The notes under the pieces: generated by a model
The model's input: the letters and a program-made list of their open reading frames with translations, nothing else
What the model was told of the DNA's origin: nothing
Databases searched by the model: none
Shown: in pieces, positions 43,228-53,211 of the stretch
Numbering within the stretch: position 1 is the stretch's first letter
How the letters are laid out: each line of letters opens with the position of its first letter
Position numbers and translations under genes: made by a program
DNA from: Pseudomonadota bacterium
Lineage (GTDB): Bacteria; Pseudomonadota; Gammaproteobacteria; Burkholderiales; Burkholderiaceae_C
Direction of reading: 5' to 3'
Length of the DNA stretch: 64,000 nt
Assembly (NCBI GenBank): GCA_021805825.1
Contig: JAJZEC010000004.1
Span: 48,901-112,900 of the forward strand

Positions 43228-43341
43228 ATGCATCGACTTCCTGCCGAGAAGCGGCGCAGCAACCTGCGCCTGGCGCTGATCACCCTGAGCATCGCGCTGG
43301 CGCTGCTCATCGGCTTCATCCTGCGCTGGACGCTGCTGTGA
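43228..43341 (+). CDS. Cytochrome oxidase small assembly protein (37 aa, absent from ORF track)
   Basis: Translation from ATG 43228 gives MHRLPAEKRRSNLRLAL followed by ITLSIALALLIGFILRW and TLL. It is a single transmembrane helix with a basic cytoplasmic N-terminus. This is the form and place (normally between coxA and ctaG) of the betaproteobacterial small oxidase assembly protein. It is too short for the supplied ORF track. It lies 30 bp after coxB and 47 bp before DUF2970, with no ctaG in between. Confidence 0.75.
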   Translation: MHRLPAEKRRSNLRLALITLSIALALLIGFILRWTLL

Positions 43342-43388
43342 GCACGGCAGTCGCTCGGCATCGGAAAGCCTGAGGCGCCGCCACCGCC

Positions 43389-43583
43389 ATGGCCTCGTTC
43401 CTCAGCGCCTTCAAGGCCATCCTGTGGGCCTTCCTCGGAGTGCGCAAGTCCCGGGACCGGGAGCGGGACTTCGCCAACCTGAACATCGTCCACATCGTCA
43501 TCGCAGGCCTGATCGGCGCCGCATTGTTCGTCGGGCTGCTGATGATCATCGTTCATTCGGTCATTGCCAACGCTCACTCATAA
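43389..43583 (+). CDS. DUF2970 membrane protein of the oxidase operon
   Basis: A 64 aa protein with one strong C-terminal transmembrane helix (IVIAGLIGAALFVGLLMIIV). The conserved N-terminal SFLSAFKAILWAFLGVRKSRDRERDFANLNIVHI is cited in pieces: AILWAFLGVRKS is the family core. It belongs to DUF2970, regularly found between ctaG and coxC in Burkholderiales. Function is unknown, probably oxidase assembly or stability. It is 16 bp upstream of coxC. Confidence 0.88.
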   Translation: MASFLSAFKAILWAFLGVRKSRDRERDFANLNIVHIVIAGLIGAALFVGLLMIIVHSVIANAHS

Positions 43584-43599
43584 AGACAAGGAAGACGAC

Positions 43600-44457
43600 A
43601 TGTCGACATCCAGTCAGCCCACCGGCTACTTCGTACCGAGTCCGTCGCCGTTCCCGGCCATGGCCGCCGCCTCGCTGGTGCTGATGGCCTTCGGCGCCGC
43701 GCTGTGGTTCAACAGCGTGCCGCATGCGCAGTGGCTGCTGCTGGTCGGCCTGCTCGGCTTCCTGTTCACCCTGTTCCGCTGGTTCGGGCGGGCGATCGCC
43801 GAAAGCGAAGGCGGCATGCACAACCAGGCGGTCGATACCTCGTTCCGCTGGAGCATGAGCTGGTTCATCTTCTCGGAGGTGATGTTCTTCGCTTCCTTCT
43901 TCGGTGCCCTGTACTACGCCCGGGTCTATTCGGTGCCGGATCTGGCCGCACTGCACAACCACGTGCTGTGGCCGCATTTCCAGAACACGTGGCCGAGCGT
44001 CGGCCCCGGCGGGCTGATCCCGGCGGTCAGCGCGATGGCTCCCTGGCCGATCCCGACCATCAACACCGCGCTGCTGCTGAGCTCGGGCCTGACGCTGACC
44101 ATCTCGCACCACGCGGTGCGTGCCGACCACCGGCGCAAGGCGATCTTCTGGCTGGCCCTGACCATCCTGCTCGGAGTGTGCTTTCTGGGCCTGCAGGCCT
44201 TCGAGTACCACCACGCCTACACCGAACTCGGCCTGAAACTGAGCTCGGGAATCTACGGCGCGACATTTTTCATGCTCACGGGCTTCCACGGCTTCCACGT
44301 GTTCCTGGGCGCGACCATGCTGTCGGTGGTGCTGTACCGGATGATCCGTGGCGACTTCAAGGCCGACCACCACTTCGCCTTCGAAGGCGCAGCGTGGTAC
44401 TGGCACTTCGTCGACGTCGTCTGGCTGTTGTTGTACGTGCTGGTGTACTGGCTGTGA
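43600..44457 (+). CDS. coxC: Cytochrome c oxidase subunit III
   Basis: A seven-helix subunit of 285 aa. Signatures are ESEGGMHNQAVDTSFRWSMSWFIFSEVMFF (central part SFRWSMSWFIFSEVMFF), the acidic residue in LQAFEYHHAYTE, TGFHGFHVFLGATML, and the C-terminal AWYWHFVDVVWLLLYVLVYWL end. It stabilises subunit I and the proton path. I start at ATG 43600 with AAGGA upstream, 36 bp inside the ORF-track frame. Its partner coxA is not in the window. Confidence 0.96.
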   Translation: MSTSSQPTGYFVPSPSPFPAMAAASLVLMAFGAALWFNSVPHAQWLLLVGLLGFLFTLFRWFGRAIAESEGGMHNQAVDTSFRWSMSWFIFSEVMFFASFFGALYYARVYSVPDLAALHNHVLWPHFQNTWPSVGPGGLIPAVSAMAPWPIPTINTALLLSSGLTLTISHHAVRADHRRKAIFWLALTILLGVCFLGLQAFEYHHAYTELGLKLSSGIYGATFFMLTGFHGFHVFLGATMLSVVLYRMIRGDFKADHHFAFEGAAWYWHFVDVVWLLLYVLVYWL

Positions 44458-44536
44458 TGCCTTGCGTCCGCGCCTCGGCGCGGATCGTGCGGCGAGCCGC
44501 CTGCGCGGCCGCCGCGCCCCGCGGCCGCGCCAGCCC

Positions 44537-44749
44537 TCAGCGCGCATGCAGCGGGATGCCGGTCGGGTGGATCCACCCCATCTTGTAGCTGAACAGGATG
44601 AACAGGAACAGCAGGATCGAGAAACCGATCCGAAAGCTCAGTGCGTTGACCGCGCGATTGGATTTGCCCTTGTCCTTCATGACGAAGTACAGCCCCGAGA
44701 ACAGGCTGCCGAGGATCAGGGCGAAGGCAACGAGAACCACGATATGCAA
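44537..44749 (-). CDS. DUF2909 twin-transmembrane protein
   Basis: A 70 aa protein with two helices (IVVLVAFALILGSLFSGLYFV and IGFSILLFLFILFSYKMGW) around a basic loop containing KDKGKSNRAV. It matches DUF2909, usually found opposite to SURF1 in this operon in betaproteobacteria. I use a TTG start at 44749 because GGAG lies seven bases upstream and the family begins at this first helix. The ATG at 44800 in the ORF track adds a non-conserved tail overlapping SURF1. It is the only leftward gene inside the oxidase block. Confidence 0.82.
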   Translation of the reverse strand: MHIVVLVAFALILGSLFSGLYFVMKDKGKSNRAVNALSFRIGFSILLFLFILFSYKMGWIHPTGIPLHAR

Positions 44750-44778
44750 GGGTTTTCTCCCGTCAGGGTGAAAGGGTG

Positions 44779-45558
44779 ATGGCCGGATCGATTGTCCCAC
44801 CGCCGACGCCGGCAGTGATGCGACGGGGGCTCGGTGGCCGCGAGATGCTCACCGTGCTCGCGTCGCTGGCAGTGGTGTTGCTGCTGGCGCGGCTGGGTGT
44901 GTGGCAACTCGACCGCGGCAACTTCAAGGAGCAGCGGGCCGCGCAGATGGCGCGGCGCGAGCAGCTGCCGCCGTTGCAAGTGACGCAAAAGCCCTTGCAT
45001 GGGCGCGGAATCTTCTGGCGCCCGGCGCTGGCGCGCGGGCAGTGGGCCGGGCAGTGGACGGTGTACCTGCAGAATCGCCAGTACCAGGGTGTCAGCGGCT
45101 TCCAGGTGCTGACTCCCCTGCGCCTGCAAGGCTCCGACATGTACCTGATGGTCGAGCGCGGCTGGGCGGCTCCCGACGTGCATGCACCCTTGCTGGTGCC
45201 CGCGGTGCCCACGCCGTCCGGGCCGGTCGAGGTGCGCGGGCGGATTGCACCCCCACCATCACAGTGGTTTTCCTTCGACAAAGACCCTCCCGATGCAAGG
45301 GTTCGCCAGAATGTGAACCTGCAGCAATTCGGTGCCTATCATCATATTCGCCTTCTTCCCTATGTCGTGCAGCAAGGCGGGTCGGCCGCGGATGGCCTGG
45401 TGCGTGTCTGGCCGCAGCCTCCCGTGAGCGCGCAGACCAACTTCGGCTATGCCGCGCAGTGGTTCGCGATGAGCGCGGTGTGCCTGGGGATGCTGCTGTT
45501 CTTCACGCTGCGCACCCTGCTCCGCCGTCGCGCCGCGTTTCTCGGGGGCGGGCGGTGA
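44779..45558 (+). CDS. SURF1-family heme A / oxidase assembly protein
   Basis: A 259 aa assembly factor with two transmembrane helices: N-terminal LASLAVVLLLARLGVWQLDRG, containing the G-x-W-Q-x-x-R family signature, and a C-terminal one (AAQWFAMSAVCLGMLLFFTL). Between them is a periplasmic domain with YLQNRQYQGVSGFQVLTPL and VERGW. SURF1 aids heme a insertion into subunit I. The next gene overlaps its stop by four bases. The start may be GTG 44776 or ATG 44779. Confidence 0.93.
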   Translation: MAGSIVPPPTPAVMRRGLGGREMLTVLASLAVVLLLARLGVWQLDRGNFKEQRAAQMARREQLPPLQVTQKPLHGRGIFWRPALARGQWAGQWTVYLQNRQYQGVSGFQVLTPLRLQGSDMYLMVERGWAAPDVHAPLLVPAVPTPSGPVEVRGRIAPPPSQWFSFDKDPPDARVRQNVNLQQFGAYHHIRLLPYVVQQGGSAADGLVRVWPQPPVSAQTNFGYAAQWFAMSAVCLGMLLFFTLRTLLRRRAAFLGGGR

Positions 45559-46220
45559 GTGCGCGAAACGGCAGGCCGCCGAGCCGGCGCACCGCATGGT
45601 GGCTGCTGCTGCTGGTCGTGGCCATTCCGCTGGCGGCCACGCTGTACGTCGGCCTGGTGCTGCGCCCCGGCGGGCGCCCGGCCTACGGCGAGCTGGTGCA
45701 GCCGCAGCGTCCGGTTCCGCGACTGCGCCTGCGCACCCTGGACGGCAGGCCCTTCGACCTGCGCCGTCTCGACGGCTACTGGCTGATGCTGGTGGCGGCG
45801 CCGGCCTCCTGCGATCGCTCGTGCCAGCAGTTGCTCTACGCCATGCGCCAGTTCCGTCTGGCTGCCGGCGTCGACGAATACCGCGTCGCCCGCGTGTGGC
45901 TGATCACCGACGATGCCCCGGTCAACCCCGGGGTGCTGGCGCCGGCCGCCGGCACCCTGATGCTGCGCGCAGACCCTGGCCAGCTGCGGCGCTGGCTGCC
46001 GCTGCGCCCCGGCGCAACGCTGCAGGGCCCGATGTGGCTGGTGGATCCGCTGGGCAACCTGATGCTGCGCTTCGATGCCGGCTTCGATCCGGTGCGTGCA
46101 TTGGCGGTGTTCAGCAAACTCTTGTACAACACCCGGTCGTGGAAGCCGCGGCAGTTGCTGCCGCTACCCATGCCGGTGCAGCCGGGCGCCGCGCAGTCGA
46201 CCCCGGCAAGGAATGCATGA
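45555..46220 (+). CDS. SCO1/SenC-like membrane-anchored thioredoxin-fold protein without histidine
   Basis: A 221 aa protein with an N-terminal transmembrane anchor ([23 protein letters not shown]) and a thioredoxin-like periplasmic domain. The CxxxC motif is [11 protein letters not shown] (about residue 84), as in SCO copper chaperones but without the following proline. The protein contains no histidine at all, so the distal copper-ligand histidine of SCO proteins is missing. A redox or structural role is therefore more likely than copper delivery, which is inference. It starts with GTG in a four-base overlap with SURF1, and its stop overlaps the ctaA ATG. Confidence 0.8.
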   Translation: MSARNGRPPSRRTAWWLLLLVVAIPLAATLYVGLVLRPGGRPAYGELVQPQRPVPRLRLRTLDGRPFDLRRLDGYWLMLVAAPASCDRSCQQLLYAMRQFRLAAGVDEYRVARVWLITDDAPVNPGVLAPAAGTLMLRADPGQLRRWLPLRPGATLQGPMWLVDPLGNLMLRFDAGFDPVRALAVFSKLLYNTRSWKPRQLLPLPMPVQPGAAQSTPARNA

Positions 46221-47395
46221 TGAGTCCGTCGCTGCCGTCGAATCTGATCACCATCTACCAGGCGCGACCTACGGTCTGGCTGTTTTCGCTGCACTGGTTG
46301 CAGGCCGCCGTGTGGCTGCTCGGATTGCTGCTGGTCGTGTGGGCAGGGCTGCGCATGCGCTGGCCGCGGCTGGTCGCGCTGCTGGTGTTCCTGACCCTGG
46401 ATCTGGTGATGTTCGGTGCCTTCGTTCGCCTTACCGACGCCGGCCTCGGTTGCCCGGACTGGCCGGGCTGCTACGGTCGGCTGACGCCGATGCAGGCGCA
46501 TGCGCAGATCCACCAGGCGGTGGTCGAGGAGGGCGGCGACAGCGGCAACGTCAGCCCCTTCAAGGCCTGGGTGGAAATGATCCATCGCTACGTCGCCACG
46601 GTGATCGGCACCCTGATCCTGGTCATGACGGCGCGTGCCTGGTGGGGGCGCAGGCACGGGCAGGCGACGCGCCTGGGCCTGCCCCTGCTGCTGCTGGCCT
46701 GGGTGGTCATCCAGGGCATGTTCGGCGCCTGGACGGTCACCCTGCTGCTCAAGCCGCTGGTCGTGACCCTGCACCTGATGGGGGGCATCATCCTGCTGTT
46801 GCTGGGGGCCTGGTTCTGGATGCGCCAGCGCGACGACGCGCAGCCCCTGCAGGCCGCGCGCGGCGCTTGGCTGCTGAGCCTGGCCGCCCTGGGCGGCCTG
46901 CTGGTACAGATCTTCCTCGGCGGCTGGGTCAGCACCAACTACGCGGCGCTGGCCTGCACCGGCTTTCCGACCTGCAACGGCAGTTTCCATCCGCCGACCG
47001 ACTGGGCGGCCGGATTCAGCATGTGGCGCAACCTCGGGCGCATGCCCGACGGCAGCTCGATTCCCCTGACCGGGCTGATTGCGATCCAGTGGGCGCACCG
47101 GCTGTTCGCGGTCGTCGCCTCGGCGCTGATCCTGGCCGCGGCCGCCGCGCTGGCGCGCCATCGACCGCTGCGCCGGCTGGCGGCCTGGCTGGTGGTTGCG
47201 CTGGCGGTGCAGATCGCGCTCGGCGCCAGTCTGGTGACACTGCAGCATCCGCTGCTGCCGGCGGTTGCGCACAACGGCGTGGCAGCGTGGATGGTGCTGC
47301 TGCTGACCATCGCCTGCTGGCGAACCGGAGCCTCCGTGCAGGGGGCCCCGCCCGGCGGGTCGGCGATGCTGCGCAGCCTCGGAGCCGAGCGATGA
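46217..47395 (+). CDS. ctaA: Heme A synthase (COX15/CtaA)
   Basis: A 392 aa, eight-helix enzyme that oxidises the C8 methyl of heme O to a formyl, giving heme A. Family marks are [19 protein letters not shown], the heme-ligand histidine in [23 protein letters not shown], the second-half TGFPTCNG with [12 protein letters not shown], and VAHNGVAAW. The ATG overlaps the previous stop (ATGA) and its end overlaps ctaB in the same manner. Presence of ctaA shows the oxidase is an a-type enzyme. Confidence 0.96.
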   Translation: MMSPSLPSNLITIYQARPTVWLFSLHWLQAAVWLLGLLLVVWAGLRMRWPRLVALLVFLTLDLVMFGAFVRLTDAGLGCPDWPGCYGRLTPMQAHAQIHQAVVEEGGDSGNVSPFKAWVEMIHRYVATVIGTLILVMTARAWWGRRHGQATRLGLPLLLLAWVVIQGMFGAWTVTLLLKPLVVTLHLMGGIILLLLGAWFWMRQRDDAQPLQAARGAWLLSLAALGGLLVQIFLGGWVSTNYAALACTGFPTCNGSFHPPTDWAAGFSMWRNLGRMPDGSSIPLTGLIAIQWAHRLFAVVASALILAAAAALARHRPLRRLAAWLVVALAVQIALGASLVTLQHPLLPAVAHNGVAAWMVLLLTIACWRTGASVQGAPPGGSAMLRSLGAER

Positions 47396-48291
47396 AGACC
47401 GACAGCCTCTCGCGCACGCCGGGCCTGCTGCGCCTGGCCTCGCAGTTCTATGCCCTGACCAAGCCGCGGGTGGTGCAGCTGATCGTGTTCTGCGCGGTCA
47501 TCGGCATGTTTCTCGCCCGCCCCGGGCTGCCGCGCTGGCGTCCGCTGCTGTTCGCCACCCTCGGGATCTGGCTGGTGGCCAGCGCCGCCGCCGCCTTCAA
47601 CTGCGTGGTCGAGCAGAAGATCGACGCCGCGATGCGGCGCACTGCGTGGCGACCGTCGGCCACCGGCGAATTGACCTCGGCGCCGATCCTGCTGTTCTCC
47701 GGTGTGCTGTGCGCGCTGGGCATGCTGCTGCTCTACACCCAGGTCAATCCGCTGACGATGTGGCTGACCTTCGGAACCTTCATCGGCTACGCGGTGATCT
47801 ACACCGTGCTGCTCAAGCCGGCGACGCCGCAGAACATCGTCATCGGCGGAGCCTCGGGAGCGATGCCTCCGGTGCTGGGCTGGGCAGCGATGACCAACTC
47901 GGTGTCCCCCGAGGCACTGATGCTGTTTCTCATCATCTTCCTCTGGACTCCCCCGCACTTCTGGGCACTGGCGCTGTACCGCACCGAGGACTACCGCAAG
48001 TCCGGCCTGCCGATGCTGCCCGTGACCCACGGTTCGGAGTACACGCGGCTGCAGGTGCTGCTCTACACGGTGCTGCTGACCGCGGTCAGCCTGATGCCGT
48101 GGGCGATGCATGCCGCGGGGCTGATCTATGCCGCCAGCGCGCTGGCGCTCGGGGCCGTGTTCATCGCCTACGCCTGGCAGTTGCGGCGCAACTACAGCGA
48201 CGCGCTGGCGCGCTCGATGTTCCGCTATTCGATCGTCTACCTGTCGCTGCTGTTCGCGGCCATGCTGGTCGATCACTACCTGCCGCTGTAG
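47392..48291 (+). CDS. ctaB: Protoheme IX farnesyltransferase (heme O synthase)
   Basis: A 299 aa UbiA-family prenyltransferase that attaches farnesyl to heme B. The first Asp-rich motif appears as [22 protein letters not shown] (core [15 protein letters not shown]), and the second region has [17 protein letters not shown]. Around nine hydrophobic helices are visible, including the conserved [17 protein letters not shown]. It is last in the oxidase/heme A operon. It supplies CtaA directly. Confidence 0.96.
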   Translation: MKTDSLSRTPGLLRLASQFYALTKPRVVQLIVFCAVIGMFLARPGLPRWRPLLFATLGIWLVASAAAAFNCVVEQKIDAAMRRTAWRPSATGELTSAPILLFSGVLCALGMLLLYTQVNPLTMWLTFGTFIGYAVIYTVLLKPATPQNIVIGGASGAMPPVLGWAAMTNSVSPEALMLFLIIFLWTPPHFWALALYRTEDYRKSGLPMLPVTHGSEYTRLQVLLYTVLLTAVSLMPWAMHAAGLIYAASALALGAVFIAYAWQLRRNYSDALARSMFRYSIVYLSLLFAAMLVDHYLPL

Positions 48292-48338
48292 CGCGGCGCG
48301 CGCGACCGCGCAGCGCTGCGGCAGCGAAGCTGCTCCCG

Positions 48339-49244
48339 ATGCCTGCCCCGTACGTCGGACGCTTCGCGCCGTCGCCCAGCGGGCCCCTGCATGCGGGCTC
48401 GCTGGTGGCTGCGCTGGGTTCGTGGCTGGATGCCCGCTGCGCCGGCGGCCGCTGGCTGCTGCGCATCGAGGACGTCGACAGCCGCCGCTGCTCGCCGCAG
48501 GCCGCGCGCCGCATCCTGCAGCAGCTCGCCGAGTGCGGCCTGCATGCCGATGGCGCGGTGATCTGGCAATCCCGGCGCACAGCCGCCTACGCCCAGGCGC
48601 TGCAGCGGCTGCGGCAGCAGCGTCTGGCCTATGCCTGCAGTTGTTCCCGGGCTGATCTCCTGCGCGCGGGAGCGTGCCGTTCGCCCTCGGGTGAGCTGCT
48701 CTACCCGGGCAGCTGCCGCAACGGCCCGTGCCGAGCCGGTGGCGCGCCGCTGGCCTGGAGGCTGCGGCTGCCGCCGGCGCCGCAATGCCAGGTGCGCTGG
48801 CATTGCGCCAGGCTCGGCGAGCAGTTCGATGGCGTGGAGCGGCAGGTGGGGGATTTCGTGCTGCGGCGTGCAGACGGCGACTGGGCCTACCAGCTCGCCG
48901 TTGTCGTCGACGATGCCGCGCAGGGGGTCACCGAGGTCGTTCGCGGCGAGGATCTGGCGGCTTCCACGGCACGCCAGCTGCTGCTGCAGCGCGCGCTGGA
49001 GCTGCCGACGCCGGGCTATCTGCACCTGCCGCTGCTGCGCGATGCCGCGGGGCGCAAACTGTCGAAAAGCAGGGGCGATGCGCCCTTCGTGCCGGGCGCG
49101 CAGGCCTTGCGTGACGCCGCCCTGGTGCTGGGCCTGCATCTCGATCCCGGCGACGTGCAGCAGGTACTGGCGCAGGCCCTGCAGCAGTGGCCGCGACTGC
49201 GCGCCGACTGGGCGCGTCGCGCGGCATCGCGCACGGCGGGCTGA
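48339..49244 (+). CDS. gluQ: Glutamyl-Q tRNA(Asp) synthetase
   Basis: A 301 aa truncated GluRS-like enzyme that adds glutamate to queuosine-34 of tRNA-Asp. The HIGH-type motif is PSPSGPLHAGSLVAAL, the KMSKS-type motif is GRKLSKSRG, and Zn-binding cysteines appear in YACSCSR and LYPGSCR. The tRNA anticodon-binding domain of GluRS is missing, as expected. The start is ATG 48339; the ORF-track frame begins far upstream inside ctaB. Queuosine is needed as substrate, and queE lies 1.6 kb away. Confidence 0.95.
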   Translation: MPAPYVGRFAPSPSGPLHAGSLVAALGSWLDARCAGGRWLLRIEDVDSRRCSPQAARRILQQLAECGLHADGAVIWQSRRTAAYAQALQRLRQQRLAYACSCSRADLLRAGACRSPSGELLYPGSCRNGPCRAGGAPLAWRLRLPPAPQCQVRWHCARLGEQFDGVERQVGDFVLRRADGDWAYQLAVVVDDAAQGVTEVVRGEDLAASTARQLLLQRALELPTPGYLHLPLLRDAAGRKLSKSRGDAPFVPGAQALRDAALVLGLHLDPGDVQQVLAQALQQWPRLRADWARRAASRTAG

Positions 49245-49301
49245 GGGGCGGCAGCGCAGCCACTCCGGCCAGGCCGCAGACCCGCTCGCTGCGCTTGCCC
49301 C

Positions 49302-50732
<1,431 letters not shown>

Positions 50733-50827
50733 GTCGTTCGGGCGTTCAGGACGGTCGGCGATGCTCGTTGCCCCCTTCGTGTGGATCGCGCAGGGCCGGG
50801 GGGCGTTGCCCTGCGCTGCCGGCTGCC

Positions 50828-51460
50828 TCAGCGTATGCCCAGCAGCTTGTGGGTCTGCAGGCTCAGGCGCCAGCGCGGGTCGCGCAGGCACCGGTCGAGC
50901 GCCCACGCCGTGTTCTGCTCCAGCTGCGCGCCGTCCATCGGCTGCAGCAGTCGATGCCGGAAGTCCAGCCCGACCAGCGCATCGAGATCGAGCCCGGGTT
51001 GCGGGACGACGACCTTGAGTTCATCGCCGCTGCGCTGCCGCAGTTCGGCACCCGATTTCGGGCTGACGCAGATCCAGTCGATGCCCTGCGGCGCCCTCAG
51101 GGTACCGTTGGTTTCCACCGCCACGCGCAGCCCGCGGGCATGCAGGGCATCGAGCAGCGGCGGATCGACCTGCAGCAGGGGCTCGCCCCCGGTGAGTACG
51201 CACAGCGCGCCAGGCGCGCCGGCAGGCCAGCGCGCGGCCACCGCCTGCGCCAGATCCCCGGCCTCGGCGAAGCGCCCTCCGCCGTCACCGTCGGTGCCGA
51301 CGAAGTCGGTGTCGCAGAAACGACATACGGCCTGCGATCGATCCGCTTCCCGTCCCGACCACAGGTTGCACCCGGCAAAACGACAGAAAACCGCCGGCGT
51401 GCCGGACTGCGCTCCTTCGCCCTGCAGGGTATAGAAGATTTCCTTGACCGAATAGGTCAT
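50828..51460 (-). CDS. queE: 7-carboxy-7-deazaguanine synthase
   Basis: QueE is a radical-SAM enzyme that contracts the ring of 6-carboxytetrahydropterin in the queuosine/preQ0 pathway. The cluster cysteines are in the CX14CX2C spacing (GCNLWSGRE ... AVCRFCDTDF) known from Burkholderia QueE. Other marks are KEIFYTLQGEGAQSGTP, VLTGGEPLLQ and VAVETNGTL. Length 210 aa is normal. queC, queD and queF are not adjacent. It lies downstream of pal beyond a terminator, so probably has its own promoter. Confidence 0.95.
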   Translation of the reverse strand: MTYSVKEIFYTLQGEGAQSGTPAVFCRFAGCNLWSGREADRSQAVCRFCDTDFVGTDGDGGGRFAEAGDLAQAVAARWPAGAPGALCVLTGGEPLLQVDPPLLDALHARGLRVAVETNGTLRAPQGIDWICVSPKSGAELRQRSGDELKVVVPQPGLDLDALVGLDFRHRLLQPMDGAQLEQNTAWALDRCLRDPRWRLSLQTHKLLGIR

Positions 51461-51540
51461 GCCTCGGGCTTTGCCTTTCGCATAGCATAGGCATTATCCC
51501 ACGGATTGCTTGTGCGCCGCAGCACGAAGGCCTGCAATGC

Positions 51541-51573
51541 GAAAACCGCGCGGGCCGTTGCCGGCCGGCGCGG
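51541..51573 (-). terminator. Intrinsic terminator of pal
   Basis: On the minus strand CCGCGCCGGCC, loop GGCAAC, then GGCCCGCGCGG (one mismatch) is followed at once by TTTTC. It lies 42 bp after the pal stop and 81 bp before queE, so it separates the two genes. Confidence 0.8.
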
Positions 51574-51614
51574 TGCGCACGCTGCCCGCGCGGGCAGCGG
51601 GAGCCTCGGGTCGA

Positions 51615-52148
51615 TCAGCGCTGGTAGACGATGTCGGTGCGGCGGTTTTCCGCGTAGTCGGCAGACGTGTGGCCGAGCGCCTTCGGGCGTTCCTTGCCGA
51701 AGCTGATCGCTTCCATCTGCGCCGGCTTGACCCCCAGCAGTTCGAGGGCGTTCATCACCGAATTGGCACGCTTCTGCCCCAGCGCGAGGTTGTACTCGCG
51801 GCTGCCGCGGGCGTCGGTATTGCCCTGCAGTTGCACATGCGCGGCCGGATGCGCGCTCAGATACTGCGCGTTGCCCTCGATCACCGGGCGGTACTTGTTC
51901 TCGATGTTGTACTTGTTGAAGGCGAAGTACACGCTGCGGGCAACGTTCGGCGCCGGGCCGAGATTGTTCTCGACCGGAGCCTGCACGGCCGCCACGCTGC
52001 TTTGCGCAGAGTTGGCGTTGTTCGCCGGTGCTTGCGCAGCCGCCTGCATCGGCGAGGCCGGCTTGCTGCTGGAGGCGCAGCCGCCGAGGGTGCCGAGCAC
52101 GGCCAGCGCGAGCACGGCCGGGGCGGTGGACAACAGGTGACGCTTCAT
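51615..52148 (-). CDS. pal: Peptidoglycan-associated lipoprotein Pal
   Basis: A 177 aa outer-membrane lipoprotein of the Tol-Pal system. The lipobox is LGGC (signal peptide about 24 aa), followed by a Ser/Ala/Pro linker and an OmpA-like peptidoglycan-binding domain. That domain has VYFAFNKYNIENKYRPV, LQGNTDARGSREYNLALGQKRA and AENRRTDIVY; the Asp and Arg that contact meso-DAP are present. Ribosome site AAGGGG precedes the ATG. tolB and cpoB (ybgF), normally flanking pal, are not here, and a terminator follows it, so it is probably monocistronic. Confidence 0.94.
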   Translation of the reverse strand: MKRHLLSTAPAVLALAVLGTLGGCASSSKPASPMQAAAQAPANNANSAQSSVAAVQAPVENNLGPAPNVARSVYFAFNKYNIENKYRPVIEGNAQYLSAHPAAHVQLQGNTDARGSREYNLALGQKRANSVMNALELLGVKPAQMEAISFGKERPKALGHTSADYAENRRTDIVYQR

Positions 52149-52451
52149 CAGGATCCCCTTCGAACAGGAATGAATGGTTGGTTGTACGAGTCGACAAGCT
52201 CAAGCAACGGCGGCGCCACTCGACGCCGCCGCAATCTTCGATACGGAGGGCCCGACCGGTCATGCGCGCAACAACGCCCCGGCGAGCGGAAGGCTCCCCA
52301 CCGGGCAAACGCGCGGCCCGCCCCGCAGGTTGACGCAAACCATGCATCAGCATCCATCGTATGTGATCAATGGTAACTTGCGGTGGGGCGGGATGCAGGA
52401 CATGGATGTCGGGTGCCTTCCGCGATCCGCTCGGCGGCCTGGCGCGCCGCC
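52149..52451. other. 303-bp intergenic region upstream of pal
   Basis: No gene is seen here. It holds an 8-bp-arm hairpin (CGGCGGCG ... CGCCGCCG, 52208-52231) about 60 bp before the pal ATG. An AT-richer island (about 52340-52383) may hold the pal promoter, although I could not match -35 and -10 hexamers with confidence. ORFs listed here on the plus strand are shadows. Confidence 0.5.
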
Positions 52452-53159
52452 TCAGACGGCATTGCGCAACTCCAGGGCGATCGAGCCTACGCCTTCGATG
52501 CTGCCCTCGATGCGCTGGCCGGCGCGCACCGCGCCCACGCCCTCGGGGGTTCCGGTGTAGATCAGGTCGCCGGCGCGCAGGTGGTACAGGCGGGAAAGGT
52601 CGGCGATGAGCTCGCGCACGCCCCAGATCATGCTGGCCAGATCCGAGTCCTGGCGTGTGGTGCCGTCCACCCGCAGTTCGATGCGCCCGCGCTCGAGCAC
52701 CACGCCGGGCATCGCCGCGATCGGCGACAGCACCGCCGAGTGCTCGCAGTCCTTGGCCGTGTCCCAGGGCTTGCCCTGTTCGCGCGCCGCCATCTGCAGG
52801 TCGCGCCGCGTCATGTCCAGCCCGCAGGCGTAACCGTAGACCAGGCGATGGGCCTCTTCGGGCGCCACCTCGGCGCCGCCTTCGCCGAGGGCGACCACGA
52901 GTTCGATCTCGTGCTGGTAGTTGGAGGTCGCCTGCGGGTAGGGCGCGCTCGACCCCGAGGCCAGCAGCGCTGAAGGCGACTTGGTGAAGTAGAACGGACG
53001 ATCGCGTCGCGGATCGACCGGGCGGCCCATCTCGGAGGCGTGCGCCAGGTAGTTGCGCCCGACAAAGAACAGTCTGTGCACCGGAAACAGCGCATCGCTG
53101 TGCTGCACGGCAACCGCGGCAGGCTGCGGCGGCGCCCACAGATAACTGGGAACGGGCAT
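52452..53159 (-). CDS. Fumarylacetoacetate hydrolase (FAH) family protein
   Basis: A 235 aa single-domain FAH protein. The metal-binding and catalytic region shows FFVGRNYLAHASEMG, then SNYQHEIELVVALG (acidic ligands), the segment around GYACGLDMTRRDLQ, and DLIYTGTPEGVGAVRAG near the C-terminus. Members include fumarylpyruvate hydrolases and oxaloacetate decarboxylases; which is encoded here is not decidable. The start is ATG 53159. It lies 52 bp downstream of the sensor kinase gene on the same strand but is not obviously part of that operon. Confidence 0.88.
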   Translation of the reverse strand: MPVPSYLWAPPQPAAVAVQHSDALFPVHRLFFVGRNYLAHASEMGRPVDPRRDRPFYFTKSPSALLASGSSAPYPQATSNYQHEIELVVALGEGGAEVAPEEAHRLVYGYACGLDMTRRDLQMAAREQGKPWDTAKDCEHSAVLSPIAAMPGVVLERGRIELRVDGTTRQDSDLASMIWGVRELIADLSRLYHLRAGDLIYTGTPEGVGAVRAGQRIEGSIEGVGSIALELRNAV

Positions 53160-53211
53160 CGTCAAGGTTCGGCTGCGGCGCGGCGCGACGGGCCGCGCAC
53201 CAGGCACAAGC

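Noticed and set aside
52208-52231. Hairpin in the pal leader as a terminator of the FAH gene
   Set aside because: It lies about 220 bp after that gene and is not followed by a T-run; kept only as a leader structure.
51457-53139. Minus-strand ORF of 560 aa
   Set aside because: Reads pal and the FAH gene in a different frame; Arg-rich with no domain.
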